64,000 nt of DNA from JAMXLO01 sp963832895. GTDB taxonomy: Bacteria > Pseudomonadota > Alphaproteobacteria > Acetobacterales > Acetobacteraceae. Positions 50,470 through 59,123 of this stretch are shown here, in pieces (positions within the stretch are counted from its first letter, which is position 1; each line of letters starts with the position of its first letter). The DNA is taken from positions 513,834 to 577,833 of the forward strand of contig CAWHVQ010000003.1 in assembly GCA_963832895.1 (NCBI GenBank), given 5' to 3'. A model generated the notes under the pieces. The model was given only the letters and a program-made list of their open reading frames with translations, was not told where the DNA came from and searched no databases. The position numbers were made by a program, and so were the translations under genes.

Positions 50470-50938
50470 GGTTGTGCTGGACATCACCGCCAACGATGGG
50501 CCACCAATCCGCATCGTCAGGCATGCCGATAAGGCAACGCCGACGGAGGCCTCCAACACGAAGGAGGACGATGAGCAGAGCTGTCCCCCAGCACCATCAG
50601 CCATCACTGAAGCACTCGCAGGCATCCGCGAGACGATGATGTCAGAAACTGAGGCCGATGCTGTTCTCGCTCAGCATGTAAAGGGATATGCCGCTCCGCG
50701 CACTGCACCTCTGATGACTGATGGCGATCTTGGGATCGAAGGGGCGCAAGTCGGAGCTGCTGGAGCGGATTCACATCCCTCCGGCAACCCAAGTCCGCAA
50801 CCGCACGCCAAACCGCCTAAAGATGATGACAAACAAGAACAACCTCAGCAGGCCGATTTCAGAGATCCACCACATCACCAACATAGTTATCCAACGCAAC
50901 GCTGCCACGTCACTGCTCGACAGCATCACATGGCTTAA
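50390..50938 (+). CDS. Polar protein with basic N-terminus
   Basis: 182 aa. MARRKTKPKIRVKAGSLRIN leads to a beta segment (VVLDITANDGPPIRIV) and a helix (TETEADAVLAQHV-like). The last 60 residues are Pro/Gln/His-rich and may be out-of-frame coding over the next gene, so the true end could be earlier. Confidence 0.4.
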   Translation: MARRKTKPKIRVKAGSLRINCPGTTNRVVLDITANDGPPIRIVRHADKATPTEASNTKEDDEQSCPPAPSAITEALAGIRETMMSETEADAVLAQHVKGYAAPRTAPLMTDGDLGIEGAQVGAAGADSHPSGNPSPQPHAKPPKDDDKQEQPQQADFRDPPHHQHSYPTQRCHVTARQHHMA

Positions 50939-51047
50939 TCGCGAACTTGCCTGGATTGTGATTTTTCTCTGGCTTGTTGCACTCGGCATTGGCGCCACAG
51001 CAGCAATCGTTTTCGCACTCGGCCTTTTGAACAAGGCCACGGCGTGA
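50826..51047 (+). CDS. 73-aa membrane protein
   Basis: MTNKNNLSRPISEIHHITNI and a strong transmembrane helix near the end (IVIFLWLVALGIGATAAIVF). An ATG at 50721 in the same frame is an alternative start. Stop overlaps the next GTG. Confidence 0.5.
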   Translation: MTNKNNLSRPISEIHHITNIVIQRNAATSLLDSITWLNRELAWIVIFLWLVALGIGATAAIVFALGLLNKATA

Positions 51048-51250
51048 ACCGGCACAAGTTCGGCACTTTAACATGGACAGTAATCATGGCCCTTATCGCC
51101 ATGCTGATCGCGTGCTCAAGCTGCAGCTCGAGCATCCCATACGGCGACGCGGCCGACGGCGAGCGCGGCGTCTGCGCCTCAGTAGGGCAACAGGCTACCA
51201 CCAGCCTCAGCCATGGCGGCTACGTCACGCGCTGTGGATTACCTGAATAG
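51044..51250 (+). CDS. Small lipoprotein-like peptide
   Basis: 68 aa from GTG. 'VIMALIAMLIACSSCSSS' is a signal with a lipobox-like LIAC. Mature part has Cys pairs. GTGA overlap. Confidence 0.45.
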   Translation: MNRHKFGTLTWTVIMALIAMLIACSSCSSSIPYGDAADGERGVCASVGQQATTSLSHGGYVTRCGLPE

Positions 51251-51315
51251 GGTTTTCCACACGTTTCATGCTCCGTTCCACTTGCTACCAGCCGGTCTCC
51301 ATTCTGTAATCCGGT

Positions 51316-51474
51316 ATGGCCAAGCAGCCACCAAAATCCGACGAAGATATCGCCAGCACAGCCATGCAGGACATTTATACGAACGTCACCAGCGCGAGAG
51401 AGTCATGGCGGGATTACGACATGAGATATGTCCTACAGCGTATCCTCCGCGCAATCCGCGAGGCGAAGGGATGA
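51316..51474 (+). CDS. 52-aa protein, paralogue of the 56788 gene
   Basis: MAKQPPKSDEDIASTAMQDI and 'YDMRYVLQRILRAIREAKG'. It aligns along its length with the 49-aa protein at 56788 (MAKPPPRTDEEIAKAAMLDI, YDQRYIFQRILWAIREAKA). The bases just before both ATGs are similar as well, so this is a duplication. The stop overlaps the next ATG (ATGA). Confidence 0.7.
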   Translation: MAKQPPKSDEDIASTAMQDIYTNVTSARESWRDYDMRYVLQRILRAIREAKG

Positions 51475-51785
51475 TCCGGCGCATTGGAATTGCCGCGCTA
51501 TTGCTCGCTGGCCTCCAGCTTTGCGCATGCGAGCAAGCCGCAGCACAGAAATCGGATCAGGTTCTGCCCGACGGCAGCGTCATCCATCGGCGCATGTTTA
51601 CGTTCCCACAGTGCTTGGGGCCAGACAAAGCCGATCCCGATTGGGTCCATGATGGCCCTTGCGGAACAACGGATATCGGCTTCATCGATAAGCAGCGCCA
51701 TGTGCATTTTAAGGGGCACCCAGCCGATGCCGAAATTTGCGACGTTGTGAGTTGGCTTGCCGATAGCGGCTACCTGCAGCGCTAA
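51471..51785 (+). CDS. Exported Cys-containing protein
   Basis: 104 aa. Signal/lipobox 'IGIAALLLAGLQLCAC', then 'LPDGSVIHRRMFTFPQCLGP' and 'DAEICDVVSWLADSGYLQ'. Four cysteines in total. GAAGGG before ATG. Confidence 0.6.
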   Translation: MIRRIGIAALLLAGLQLCACEQAAAQKSDQVLPDGSVIHRRMFTFPQCLGPDKADPDWVHDGPCGTTDIGFIDKQRHVHFKGHPADAEICDVVSWLADSGYLQR

Positions 51786-52102
51786 TGGTCCTGCACCTGA
51801 CAATCGCTGACCCGAAGATCGAAACTACTGAGATCCTGATGCCTGTGATCACAGACTGGGTCGCGGATACGACCGAGCAAACAATCACGCATGTAGCAAC
51901 CGGTTGCAGGTTTCATGCGTATCCAGTCCCGACGGAAGGCGTTGTTGTGCCGTTCGCGAGGCATCAGATCGCCGTCCGCTTTGTCGGCATGGCAGATCGA
52001 AAGCCAATGCCTTCGCCTGAAGAAATCAACAGGTTGGGCACGCAGGGCATTCTCTGGATTGTCAGTTATACTATGGAATCTCCACGGCCGTTGAGGGCCT
52101 AA
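51785..52102 (+). CDS. 105-aa protein of unknown function
   Basis: MVLHLTIADPKIETTEILMP, beta-rich, with a terminal helix. TAATG overlap with the previous gene. Confidence 0.55.
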   Translation: MVLHLTIADPKIETTEILMPVITDWVADTTEQTITHVATGCRFHAYPVPTEGVVVPFARHQIAVRFVGMADRKPMPSPEEINRLGTQGILWIVSYTMESPRPLRA

Positions 52103-52106
52103 ATGA

Positions 52107-52460
52107 ATGGCAGAAGAATCAGAGTTGGAACGTGCCATTAGGCGCGTGGTAACTCGCGTCCTCGCCGAACCGATCTCTCTGGAATTGCTGGAGCGGATGA
52201 AGGCCTATGGAAGCCCGGAGAAATTCCTTTTTTGGTGGTTCCACCGCATGCGCCAAGACTTCCCGGCATACGCCAGAACGCTGACCAACAGAGAGTTGGC
52301 AAACTCACTCGATTACAATTCGTCCTACGCCAAGAGCGATATGATGAAATCCGTTATGATCGAAGCAGCGCGGCGATTGAGGGATGGTGCTGAAACCCAA
52401 TACGTCGAGCCGAATGGTCCTGATAATCCGCCGCTCAAAGCAGAAGCTATTTCTGAATAG
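52107..52460 (+). CDS. 117-aa helical protein
   Basis: MAEESELERAIRRVVTRVLA, then 'FLFWWFHRMRQDFPAYARTL'. Helical, possibly DNA- or protein-binding. Four bases after the previous stop. Confidence 0.55.
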   Translation: MAEESELERAIRRVVTRVLAEPISLELLERMKAYGSPEKFLFWWFHRMRQDFPAYARTLTNRELANSLDYNSSYAKSDMMKSVMIEAARRLRDGAETQYVEPNGPDNPPLKAEAISE

Positions 52461-52463
52461 ACC

Positions 52464-52673
52464 GTGAACCCTGATGAGTGGAGAGCTGAGAAGGGGCTCT
52501 CGAACGGCCGGCGCCGATGCCGGCATATCCCGACGCGGTGCGTGTTTGATATCTGGCTTGATGAAGGACAGGTTTGTGCCGTGCTGCGCCAAGGTGCGGC
52601 ACCATCGCCACTGTTCGAGGAGGCTAAGGAATGGTTCAGGAGATTCGGGAAGGATCAACCGGACTTGTTGTGA
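52464..52673 (+). CDS. 69-aa protein from GTG start
   Basis: GTG-AAC reads MNPDEWRAEKGLSNGRRRCR then 'CVFDIWLDEGQVCAVL' and a terminal helix. Stop overlaps the GTG of the next gene. Confidence 0.45.
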   Translation: MNPDEWRAEKGLSNGRRRCRHIPTRCVFDIWLDEGQVCAVLRQGAAPSPLFEEAKEWFRRFGKDQPDLL

Positions 52674-52878
52674 CCGTCGATGAAGATATGATTCACTGCG
52701 CAGCCGTGATCCTGTGCGAGGCTGGCTAGGTAGCAGCTTTGTTATCGGCAAGAAGCTAGGCATCGGCTACAAGCGATCTCGCCTCCTCATCGAGGCGCTG
52801 CGGGAGGCCGGGATACTAGGAGAGTTTGACCCTGAGACGAGGCGCTTTTCGTTGATCCGGTCGATTGGGTTTTATTGA
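52670..52878 (+). pseudogene. FtsK-gamma-like winged helix, frameshifted
   Basis: Frame 1 from GTG 52670 reads 'VDEDMIHCAAVILCEAG' and stops. One base later in frame the reading becomes 'SSFVIGKKLGIGYKRSRLLI' and 'EALREAGILGEFDPETRRF', completing the winged helix of the FtsK gamma (KOPS-reading) type. The indel lies near 52718-52726. Confidence 0.6.
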
Positions 52879-52959
52879 GGCCCGCGATTGTGGGGGGCAA
52901 TGGTTGTGAATGGCCAAATGAGTCATATTCGCCTGGTTACAACAACCAGTGAGGGCAAG

Positions 52960-53142
52960 ATGGAGGGAGAGGAGATCGTTCCGATACTGAAGCCGTGCCC
53001 GTTTTGCGGGGACAGGCCACAGATCGTGCAGACCGGCACGTTCATCGTTCAATGTGCCGATTGCGGAGCGAGTGGGCCGCCAGCTCCCAACATGGTGCGT
53101 GCGGCAGTGAGGTGGAATAGGCGGAAGGGCGAAGACTTCTGA
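52960..53142 (+). CDS. Lar-like zinc-ribbon protein
   Basis: 60 aa (an upstream start at 52888 is possible). 'LKPCPFCGDRPQIV' and 'VQCADCGASGPP' followed by 'RAAVRWNRR' match Lar-type restriction-alleviation proteins common in phages. Lar modulates type I restriction in the classical Rac case. Confidence 0.65.
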   Translation: MEGEEIVPILKPCPFCGDRPQIVQTGTFIVQCADCGASGPPAPNMVRAAVRWNRRKGEDF

Positions 53143-53316
53143 GGGTTGGCAGCCCTTGCCCTCGGTCGCGTGACAGCCATCGAGCTCAATACACTCAAGG
53201 CGGATGAACGAGGGGATGAGCCGTTACTGCCGCTCCAGGGGCGGCAGCTTCTCTCCCTATGCGGGCGTTTCAGGATATTCGTCTTTGATTGGCATATTAG
53301 AATTTGGAGTCACCGA

Positions 53317-53724
53317 ATGCGGCTGCATCACCTACTGTTCGCGTTGGTCTGCGCGGCGTTCTTCGGGGCGCATTCTATGGCTCAAAGCCCCAACAACTTG
53401 CCCAGAGCAAAAAGATGTTCGGTCCACGGACCGGCCGGCTTCGAAGGTGGAGTGCAACCTAGCGATACAATCATGATGAGCAATGACGGCGGCTGGTGTG
53501 GTCACCTTAGAAAAACGATCAAGGGCAGCTTGGTCATTGGAGTGCCCATGCATCTGACGAAGCAGCCGGAACATGGCCAAGTCTCGATCACTGTCGTCAG
53601 CAATGGCACCAGGATCTATTACAAGCCGGAGCCGGGGTATTCAGGGCCCGACAGTTTCGTTGTACTCAACGAAATGTATAATCTCGAGAGGACGTATAAC
53701 GTGACGGTCCTGCCTGCGAAGTAG
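53317..53724 (+). CDS. Secreted protein with Ig-like domain
   Basis: 135 aa. Signal peptide MRLHHLLFALVCAAFFGAHS. The mature part ends in a cadherin/Ig-like repeat: 'LTKQPEHGQVSI', 'YYKPEPGYSGPDSFVV', 'TYNVTV'. Typical of envelope or secreted beta-sandwich domains. Confidence 0.65.
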   Translation: MRLHHLLFALVCAAFFGAHSMAQSPNNLPRAKRCSVHGPAGFEGGVQPSDTIMMSNDGGWCGHLRKTIKGSLVIGVPMHLTKQPEHGQVSITVVSNGTRIYYKPEPGYSGPDSFVVLNEMYNLERTYNVTVLPAK

Positions 53725-54047
53725 GTGGCCCGCGTCACCCATGCAGCCCCACTGCGCTGGCCGGATCACCAGTAATCCCGCGGTTCGTCGACCAGGTACT
53801 CGGCACAGACGCGGGCGAGGAACAGATCGGTCTGACGCGCAGGCTGCCCCTCAGTTCCATCAGCCACAAGACCAGGCGCCGTTCCATCAGACGATTGTGA
53901 TCGGTGCCGGAGGGAATATCACCTCAGATCGAATCTGCGCCTTGACTGCGTGCGGCAGATCATCATTTAACGCAGCGTCAGAAGCCGCCGCGCGATTCGT
54001 GGCGAAAGAACAATATACGAAAAAACAGTCCGGGTCTTGAATAAAAG
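53725..54047. other. 323-base stretch without a convincing gene
   Basis: Open frames on both strands (for example 53741-54040 plus) lack start context and look compositional. A minus-strand reading near 53885-53770 shows 'MERRLVLWLMELRG' then, in another frame, 'QTDLFLARVCAEYL', perhaps a decayed small gene. Confidence 0.35.
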
Positions 54048-54698
54048 ATGACAGACAATCCATCGGATGCGCGTCTAGGCGCAACTGAGCTGCAGATGCG
54101 ACGTGCGCTTGGACTAGAACGAGAAACGTCGCATGCGTCCCAAGTGACGCATTCATCCAACCCATCCAATGGGCCACACCAGCGGCGTCATTTTGCGCGC
54201 GATGGCGACATCCCCGTCACTATGGTCCATAGCGATAGCGGCTCCCGTTTACAGCAATTGGACGCGGCGCGAGATGCCCTTCGGCAGCAAACCGCTGCGC
54301 GCGAGGCAGCCGAGCGGTTGCTGGCGGACGCGCGCAACACCATCCACGACCTCGAGACAAAGCTAGGCCATGAGCGTCTTGCAAGAGACGAGGTCATGCA
54401 GCGAGTCAATGCAGAGCGACTGCAGTTCGAGGAAGCGCACACTGCGGCGCAGGAGGAGCTGGCGGCCGAGCGTGCGCGGCGCGCGGCGGTAGAACGGGAA
54501 CGCGACGAAGCCACCGTTGCCGAACAGCGGAGCCGGACGGCGGTCAAAGCTGCGCAGCCACCTCCGGCGCCCTTCCCCAGCGATCAGCCGCGACACAGAC
54601 GCGGTCGGCCTCCGAAGGTCGCGCGGCAGGATGTTGCGTCAGGCAATTCCGAGATCGTGGAATGGTGGTCGCCTGGGTGGCAGGAGAAATATCGGTAG
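54048..54698 (+). CDS. Coiled-coil protein with AT-hook
   Basis: 216 aa. A long coiled coil (about 65-170, Ala/Arg/Glu-rich) is followed by an AT-hook core RRGRPPK near residue 188 and a Trp-rich end. It may bind AT-rich DNA minor groove as an oligomer. Similar proteins occur on rhizobial accessory DNA. Confidence 0.6.
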   Translation: MTDNPSDARLGATELQMRRALGLERETSHASQVTHSSNPSNGPHQRRHFARDGDIPVTMVHSDSGSRLQQLDAARDALRQQTAAREAAERLLADARNTIHDLETKLGHERLARDEVMQRVNAERLQFEEAHTAAQEELAAERARRAAVERERDEATVAEQRSRTAVKAAQPPPAPFPSDQPRHRRGRPPKVARQDVASGNSEIVEWWSPGWQEKYR

Positions 54699-54702
54699 AG
54701 AG

Positions 54703-54786
54703 CTACCGCGCGCGTGGTGGGTCGAGGATCGCCCGGCCAGCCACTGCGACGAGCAGGGCGATCACAACTATAGACACCGTCTCCAT
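54703..54786 (-). CDS. Possible 27-aa membrane peptide
   Basis: METVSIVVIALLVAVAGRAI and a basic tail, with a GGGGTGAAG sequence upstream. Weak support. Confidence 0.35.
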   Translation of the reverse strand: METVSIVVIALLVAVAGRAILDPPRAR

Positions 54787-54838
54787 CGTCTTCACCCCAA
54801 ATGCCCATACAAGACGAGATGCCTGAGGTGCTTATTCC

Positions 54839-55273
54839 TTGCCACCCGGCATTGCTGCGGTGCAACAAGAGCACGCTATTCACGCAGTTGTGAGGCGGCG
54901 GCCGGGTCCCATAGATCGCCCTCCTCTGAACGCGTTGCGGCGGCATATTGAGACGGCGCGTGAGGATGTGGGACCTAGGGTTTCATATCGCCTCTTTTCC
55001 CACCATGCCGGCGGTCAAATCTATCTTCGCATGCCGCTTCGAAATTCGGTTCCTGACACGTTCACTCTGGTGGGCGACTATGAAAGCCGCATCACGCAAC
55101 TCCTTGACATTGCGCGACAACAGGTCCGGGCCGCCAAGGGCGTCGCTAAACCTCGCATGTATGATGCGCTAACAGAACTTGATTACATCCTCGAAGACCA
55201 GCTTGCCGCGCTCGCCAACGCTATTGATGACGACAAGGTCGACGCTTCCACGTCGGCCACCCAGGCCGCCTGA
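54839..55273 (+). CDS. Protein preceding Ku
   Basis: Up to 144 aa, and a start at 55031 is possible. The C-terminal 80 residues form helices 'YESRITQLLDIARQQVRAAK' and 'MYDALTELDYILEDQLAALA'. Its stop overlaps the Ku start (TGATG-like), suggesting cotranslation. Function unknown. Confidence 0.5.
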   Translation: MPPGIAAVQQEHAIHAVVRRRPGPIDRPPLNALRRHIETAREDVGPRVSYRLFSHHAGGQIYLRMPLRNSVPDTFTLVGDYESRITQLLDIARQQVRAAKGVAKPRMYDALTELDYILEDQLAALANAIDDDKVDASTSATQAA

Positions 55274-56202
55274 TGGCTGCGCGGCCTATCTGGCGTGGTC
55301 ACCTGCGCCTCGCCCTCGTCTCCTGCCCCGCGGCCCTCTACAACGCCCGCCACGACCGCGCCGGGATTAGGTTCAATCTCATCAATCCCGAGACCGGCAA
55401 CCGCATCCGCATGATCACGCAGGACAGTGAAACCGGGGATGAGTTGGAGCGCCGTTCCCTCGTCAAAGGCTATGAATTCCGGAAGGGCAAGTATCTGCTG
55501 TTGAGCGACGATGACCTCGACAGTGTCAAGGTCGACAGCTCGAAGGTGATGACGATCGAGAAGTTCGTGGATACCGCGTCGATCGACCCGGTCTACTACA
55601 ACTCAGCCTATTATCTCGTGCCCGACGGCGAGGCTGGGAAAGACGTGTACGCTGTGCTGCGGGAAGCCATCGCCAAGACCGGCAAGACCGCGCTCTCGCG
55701 CGTGGTGATCGCCCAGCGCGAACGGACGATTGCCCTACGTCCGATGGGCGATGGCTTGATGGCGCACACGCTCTACGAGGACCGCGACCTCAACAGCTCG
55801 CAGGAACTGTTCGACGACCTGGCCGCGATCAAGACCGATCCTGAGATGGTGCAACTCGCCACGCAACTCGTGCAGCGGCAGTCCGGCGAATACAACTCAG
55901 CCGATCTCGAGGACCGCTATGAGACGCGCCTCCGGGCGATGATCGATGCCAAGCTCAAGGGCGAAGGAATCGAGGCAAGCGAACCAGAAGAACCGGATCG
56001 CACGAACGTTGTCGACCTGATGGCGGCGCTCAAGAAGAGCCTCGGCCAAGAGAAGCCAGAGGAAAAAAGGGATGCGCCGGCCAAGAAGGCACGGGCGCCA
56101 GACCGCAAGCAATCGGCTCTCAAGCTGCCGATCAAGGGCGGCGCCGACGAAAAAACCCCGGCTCAGGAGACGACGACCAGGCCTTCCCGCAAGCGGGCCT
56201 GA
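55273..56202 (+). CDS. ku: Ku-family DNA end-binding protein
   Basis: 309 aa. 'RPIWRGHLRLALVSCPAALY', 'LVKGYEFRKGKYLLLSDDDL' and 'VVIAQRERTIALRPMGDGLM' define bacterial Ku. The basic C-terminal tail (KKARAPDRKQSALKLPIKGG) fits DNA threading. Ku bridges broken ends for ligation by LigD. No LigD is seen in this window, so a host ligase would be needed. Confidence 0.92.
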   Translation: MAARPIWRGHLRLALVSCPAALYNARHDRAGIRFNLINPETGNRIRMITQDSETGDELERRSLVKGYEFRKGKYLLLSDDDLDSVKVDSSKVMTIEKFVDTASIDPVYYNSAYYLVPDGEAGKDVYAVLREAIAKTGKTALSRVVIAQRERTIALRPMGDGLMAHTLYEDRDLNSSQELFDDLAAIKTDPEMVQLATQLVQRQSGEYNSADLEDRYETRLRAMIDAKLKGEGIEASEPEEPDRTNVVDLMAALKKSLGQEKPEEKRDAPAKKARAPDRKQSALKLPIKGGADEKTPAQETTTRPSRKRA

Positions 56203-56351
56203 GCTGCCTCCGCTTCTTCGTCCCAACGTTCCAGCCCGATCAACCGGCCGTCCTCCTCGAGGCAGACCACGCAATAGATCTCAGCTTCAGCTATGAGATG
56301 TGCGACCTCATAGTCGCCAAAGCCGCACTCGGGGCATTGGAAGCGGCCCAT
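56163..56351 (-). CDS. 62-aa zinc-ribbon protein
   Basis: MGRFQCPECGFGDYEVAHLI, then IYCVVCLEEDG and a helical tail. CPEC/CVVC suggests zinc binding. It overlaps the Ku gene end by 40 bases on the opposite strand. Confidence 0.55.
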   Translation of the reverse strand: MGRFQCPECGFGDYEVAHLIAEAEIYCVVCLEEDGRLIGLERWDEEAEAAQARLREGLVVVS

Positions 56352-56557
56352 CGCTGACCTCTGTCCGGTTTGGTCAGCTTGAATAGGAACTGCTATCGAG
56401 TCGGACAAGGCTTCTCGCGGTTGGGGCGATTGTGCGATGCTTCCCTCCATGAAGCGGTCCTGGTCATGGCTCACGAATGGACGCAAGCCGTGACATCACT
56501 GTCAGCGCTAAACGCAAATCAACGGTCCAGTATATTTGGTAAACCGGAGCCAGGGCT

Positions 56558-56706
56558 ATGAAGTATCCCATCACAAGTTTTACCTCGCCCCAGGCGGCGC
56601 TCAAGGAGCTGGAACCGTTCATCCGTGACGGAAAGCATCTCGCAACGGGGCGACCCTTTAAGAACTTCGGCGCTCGCGCGAGATGCTCGCCAACTGGCTG
56701 ATGTGA
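56558..56706 (+). pseudogene. 49-aa small protein, frameshifted
   Basis: MKYPITSFTSPQAALKELEP followed by 'FIRDGKHLATGRPFKNFG'. After a one-base loss near 56683 the other frame gives ALREMLANWLM and stop, a common ending of such phage/rhizobial proteins. The annotated frame would end differently. Confidence 0.5.
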
Positions 56707-56787
56707 GCGATAGGTTTTCAACGGTTATTTTTGGCTTTCACGATCCGTTCTGCTTGAGCCTGCCACGCCATCGCCCTGCAATCGGGC

Positions 56788-56937
56788 ATGGCCAAGCCAC
56801 CACCGCGCACGGATGAAGAGATCGCGAAAGCGGCGATGCTGGACATCGCGGGAAGCCTTGGCTCGACGCTGCCAGAATATGACCAGCGCTACATCTTCCA
56901 GCGCATCTTGTGGGCCATCCGTGAGGCCAAGGCTTGA
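56788..56937 (+). CDS. 49-aa protein, paralogue of the 51316 gene
   Basis: Reads MAKPPPRTDEEIAKAAMLDI and 'YDQRYIFQRILWAIREAKA'. Conserved D/E, YDxRY and IREAK positions with the 51316 copy. Stop overlaps the TTG of the next gene (TTGA). Confidence 0.7.
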   Translation: MAKPPPRTDEEIAKAAMLDIAGSLGSTLPEYDQRYIFQRILWAIREAKA

Positions 56938-57146
56938 ACCCCTGCATTCACTGTGGCGGGGAGGCCAAGCTTGGGATTATGTCATGGACCGGGCATAGGC
57001 GAAATGGCATGCCAATCTCCGGCACTATCTATCAAGTCCATTGCGCATCATGCGGCTGCACAACGCAGCACTGGCGCAGGGAGCATTTGGCGATAGCCGA
57101 CTGGAACGAAGGACTTGCCGGGTTTCCTGAAAGAGGATTCGGTTGA
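56934..57146 (+). CDS. Lar-like zinc-ribbon protein
   Basis: 70 aa from TTG at 56934. 'PCIHCGGEAKLGIM', 'VHCASCGCTTQHW' and 'AIADWNEGLAG' match the C-x2-C...C-x2-C...WN pattern of Lar-type phage proteins. Coupled to the paralogous 49-aa gene. Confidence 0.65.
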   Translation: MNPCIHCGGEAKLGIMSWTGHRRNGMPISGTIYQVHCASCGCTTQHWRREHLAIADWNEGLAGFPERGFG

Positions 57147-57349
57147 GACCATATACTAGCTACGGCGCCGTCGTTTTCCTATGTTGCACGGTGCTTTTCA
57201 AGCATTGGGGCCTGCTCCCTAGCGCGGCGGCATCGTTTGTCGTGATGGTTATCTTTGTCGAAGGTGTAAAGCTGATCACAAGGCTGATCGAGCGGCATAA
57301 CGCGCGACCTGGCGGCCATCGGGAGCGCGACGATTCAACCGGGATGTGA
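57143..57349 (+). CDS. Two-span membrane protein
   Basis: 68 aa from TTG at 57143. Two hydrophobic segments (YGAVVFLCCTVLF and AAASFVVMVIFVEGV) and a polar tail. TTGA overlap with the previous gene. Confidence 0.5.
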   Translation: MRPYTSYGAVVFLCCTVLFKHWGLLPSAAASFVVMVIFVEGVKLITRLIERHNARPGGHRERDDSTGM

Positions 57350-57411
57350 GAGAGGGGGTTGAGATATCAGGGTTAGCGGTTGTAGTGGTAAAACAATTCA
57401 TGGTATGTTCG

Positions 57412-58647
57412 TTACGGCTTCTTTTTGAGCGGTAATTCCACGTAAATCTGATCCAGCACTTTTAGCATGACAGCGTTGGCCGTCACTTGCCCCTCGGCGG
57501 AGAGGGTGAGATTGGTCCACACAATAAGTGTCACATCGTTGGCCGGATCGTGACCGATGAACGAGTTGAAGCCGGGCAGTTCGCCGCCATGAAAATAAAT
57601 ACTGTTCGGGCCGAAGCTAATCTTAGTGATGCCATACCCGTACTTTTGCCCGTCTGGTTTAGCCGGATCTTCGGGCACCGGGCTCGCAAGCCATTTGCGC
57701 TGCATGTCAGCGTTGAGAACTTGTCCACGGACCAGTGCGCGTATCCATACCGCTTGATCGTGAGCGGTCGAGATGGCGCCGCCAGCTGCCTGCGCGTAAG
57801 ACGGATTCTGGTCCGTGTCGTCATTGGGCTTCAATGTTCCTGCCCTGATCTTCGCTTGCATCTCAGCGGGGTATGGCTCGTCCGCCAAAGCATAGGAGGA
57901 ACTCCCGTACAGGTAGCCGTGCGAGTAGGGCTCGGGGAGCGTGTTCACACGGGCAGCAGGCTGCAGGGTTTGCTTCATGTCGAGTGGGTTGAACAACCGC
58001 TCCTTGAAAATAACCGCCAGCGGCTTCGCCTCAACCTTCTCGGCAATCAGGCCCAATAACAGGTAATTGGTGTTGCAATATTCAAACTTCTCGCCCGGTG
58101 CGAACTCAGGCTGATGCTTATTTGCGATGGCCAGCAACTCGTCCGGGTTCCAAATCTTTGTGGGGTCGTGGTCAAGGCTTGCCGCGAGCTCCGGCCCCAT
58201 AGTGTAATTGTAGAGGCCGCTGCGCATGCTCAGCAGCTGGGCGATGGTTATGACGTCTCCATTGCGAACGCCTGTGACGTATTTCGAAACCGGATCGCCG
58301 AGACCTATTTTCTCTTCCTGAATGAGGAGCAGGATTGTGGCGGCTGTCATCGTCTTGGTATTCGACGCGATCCTGAAATACGTTCCGGATTGAGGAACTA
58401 CCATCGTGCCGATTTTGGTCGTCCCTGAACCAACGATGAACTCTTTCTGCGGAGTGCGCAAAAGAACCATAGCGCCCGGAACCATGAGTTCCTTGATTGC
58501 CTTATCCAGAGTCTCCTGAAGCGCAACTTGATCGATTTGCTTGAGTATCGCGGCCGATGCCCCTCTAATTCCAAGCCCAGCACATAAAACGCTGAAGGCG
58601 CAAAGTATTTAAGTCGCCGATATCCACACTTTCTTTTGCACTATCAT
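57412..58647 (-). pseudogene. Serine hydrolase (class C beta-lactamase-like) with early stop codon
   Basis: ATG at 58647, preceded by GGGGGAGGAGAC, begins MIVQKKVWISAT and then meets TAA at 58609-58611. The same frame continues with a signal peptide (ILCAFSVLCAGLG...ASA) and a complete serine hydrolase: SxxK in 'RIASNTKTMTAA', YxN in 'FEYCNTNYLLLG', HxG in 'YFHGGELPGF'. Without read-through, translation could only start at 58485, giving 357 aa without signal peptide. Family members are penicillin-binding-like esterases or peptidases. Confidence 0.8.
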
Positions 58648-58823
58648 GTCTCCTCCCCCTTTGCAGGGCCGTGGTGACGGTAGTCCCCTTACGGCCTACA
58701 GACAAGAATTGGAGATGACCGACGCTTTGCGCAGAGACCTGGCGCGTGGGGGGGGGGTTAATGTCGTTGGGGAAAGTATCTTCGCGGCCGGGAACCCCAA
58801 CACCTCCCGACGCCCCCGGACAT

Positions 58824-59060
58824 TTACACGGCTCGAACGTCCGCTACCGGCTGACTGCTAGCAGGCTCCTTAGCCCCGCGAAGATCGTATAAGCGGATTC
58901 TGGTGTTTTCGCTTCTCACCTTCCGCCAAGCTTGCTCTTTCTCGTTGTAATATTCGGCATCAACCTTCGCCAAGTTTGTGCCGCGTGTTTCGTCCACGTT
59001 GAACCTGTGTTTGCGATTAGGAGCGTTGAAGCTGGCGGTGACTTCATACTCAAAGGACAT
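58824..59060 (-). CDS. 78-aa beta-rich protein
   Basis: MSFEYEVTASFNAPNRKHRF with charged loops. AGGAG lies 8 bases before ATG. Unknown function; divergent from the RHH gene. Confidence 0.55.
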   Translation of the reverse strand: MSFEYEVTASFNAPNRKHRFNVDETRGTNLAKVDAEYYNEKEQAWRKVRSENTRIRLYDLRGAKEPASSQPVADVRAV

Positions 59061-59123
59061 TTTGCGCTCCTGTTTTTGGGGTATCTGGTTGGCTTCTCTT
59101 GAAGTGACACCAATCTAATTTAT

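Noticed and set aside
53741..54040. 99-aa plus-strand ORF before the coiled-coil gene
   Set aside because: Composition is unlike a folded protein and the start lacks a binding site. It is probably a chance frame.
58748..58757. G10 tract as a phase-variation switch
   Set aside because: It lies in a stretch without a supported gene or promoter. Length variation cannot be judged from one sequence.
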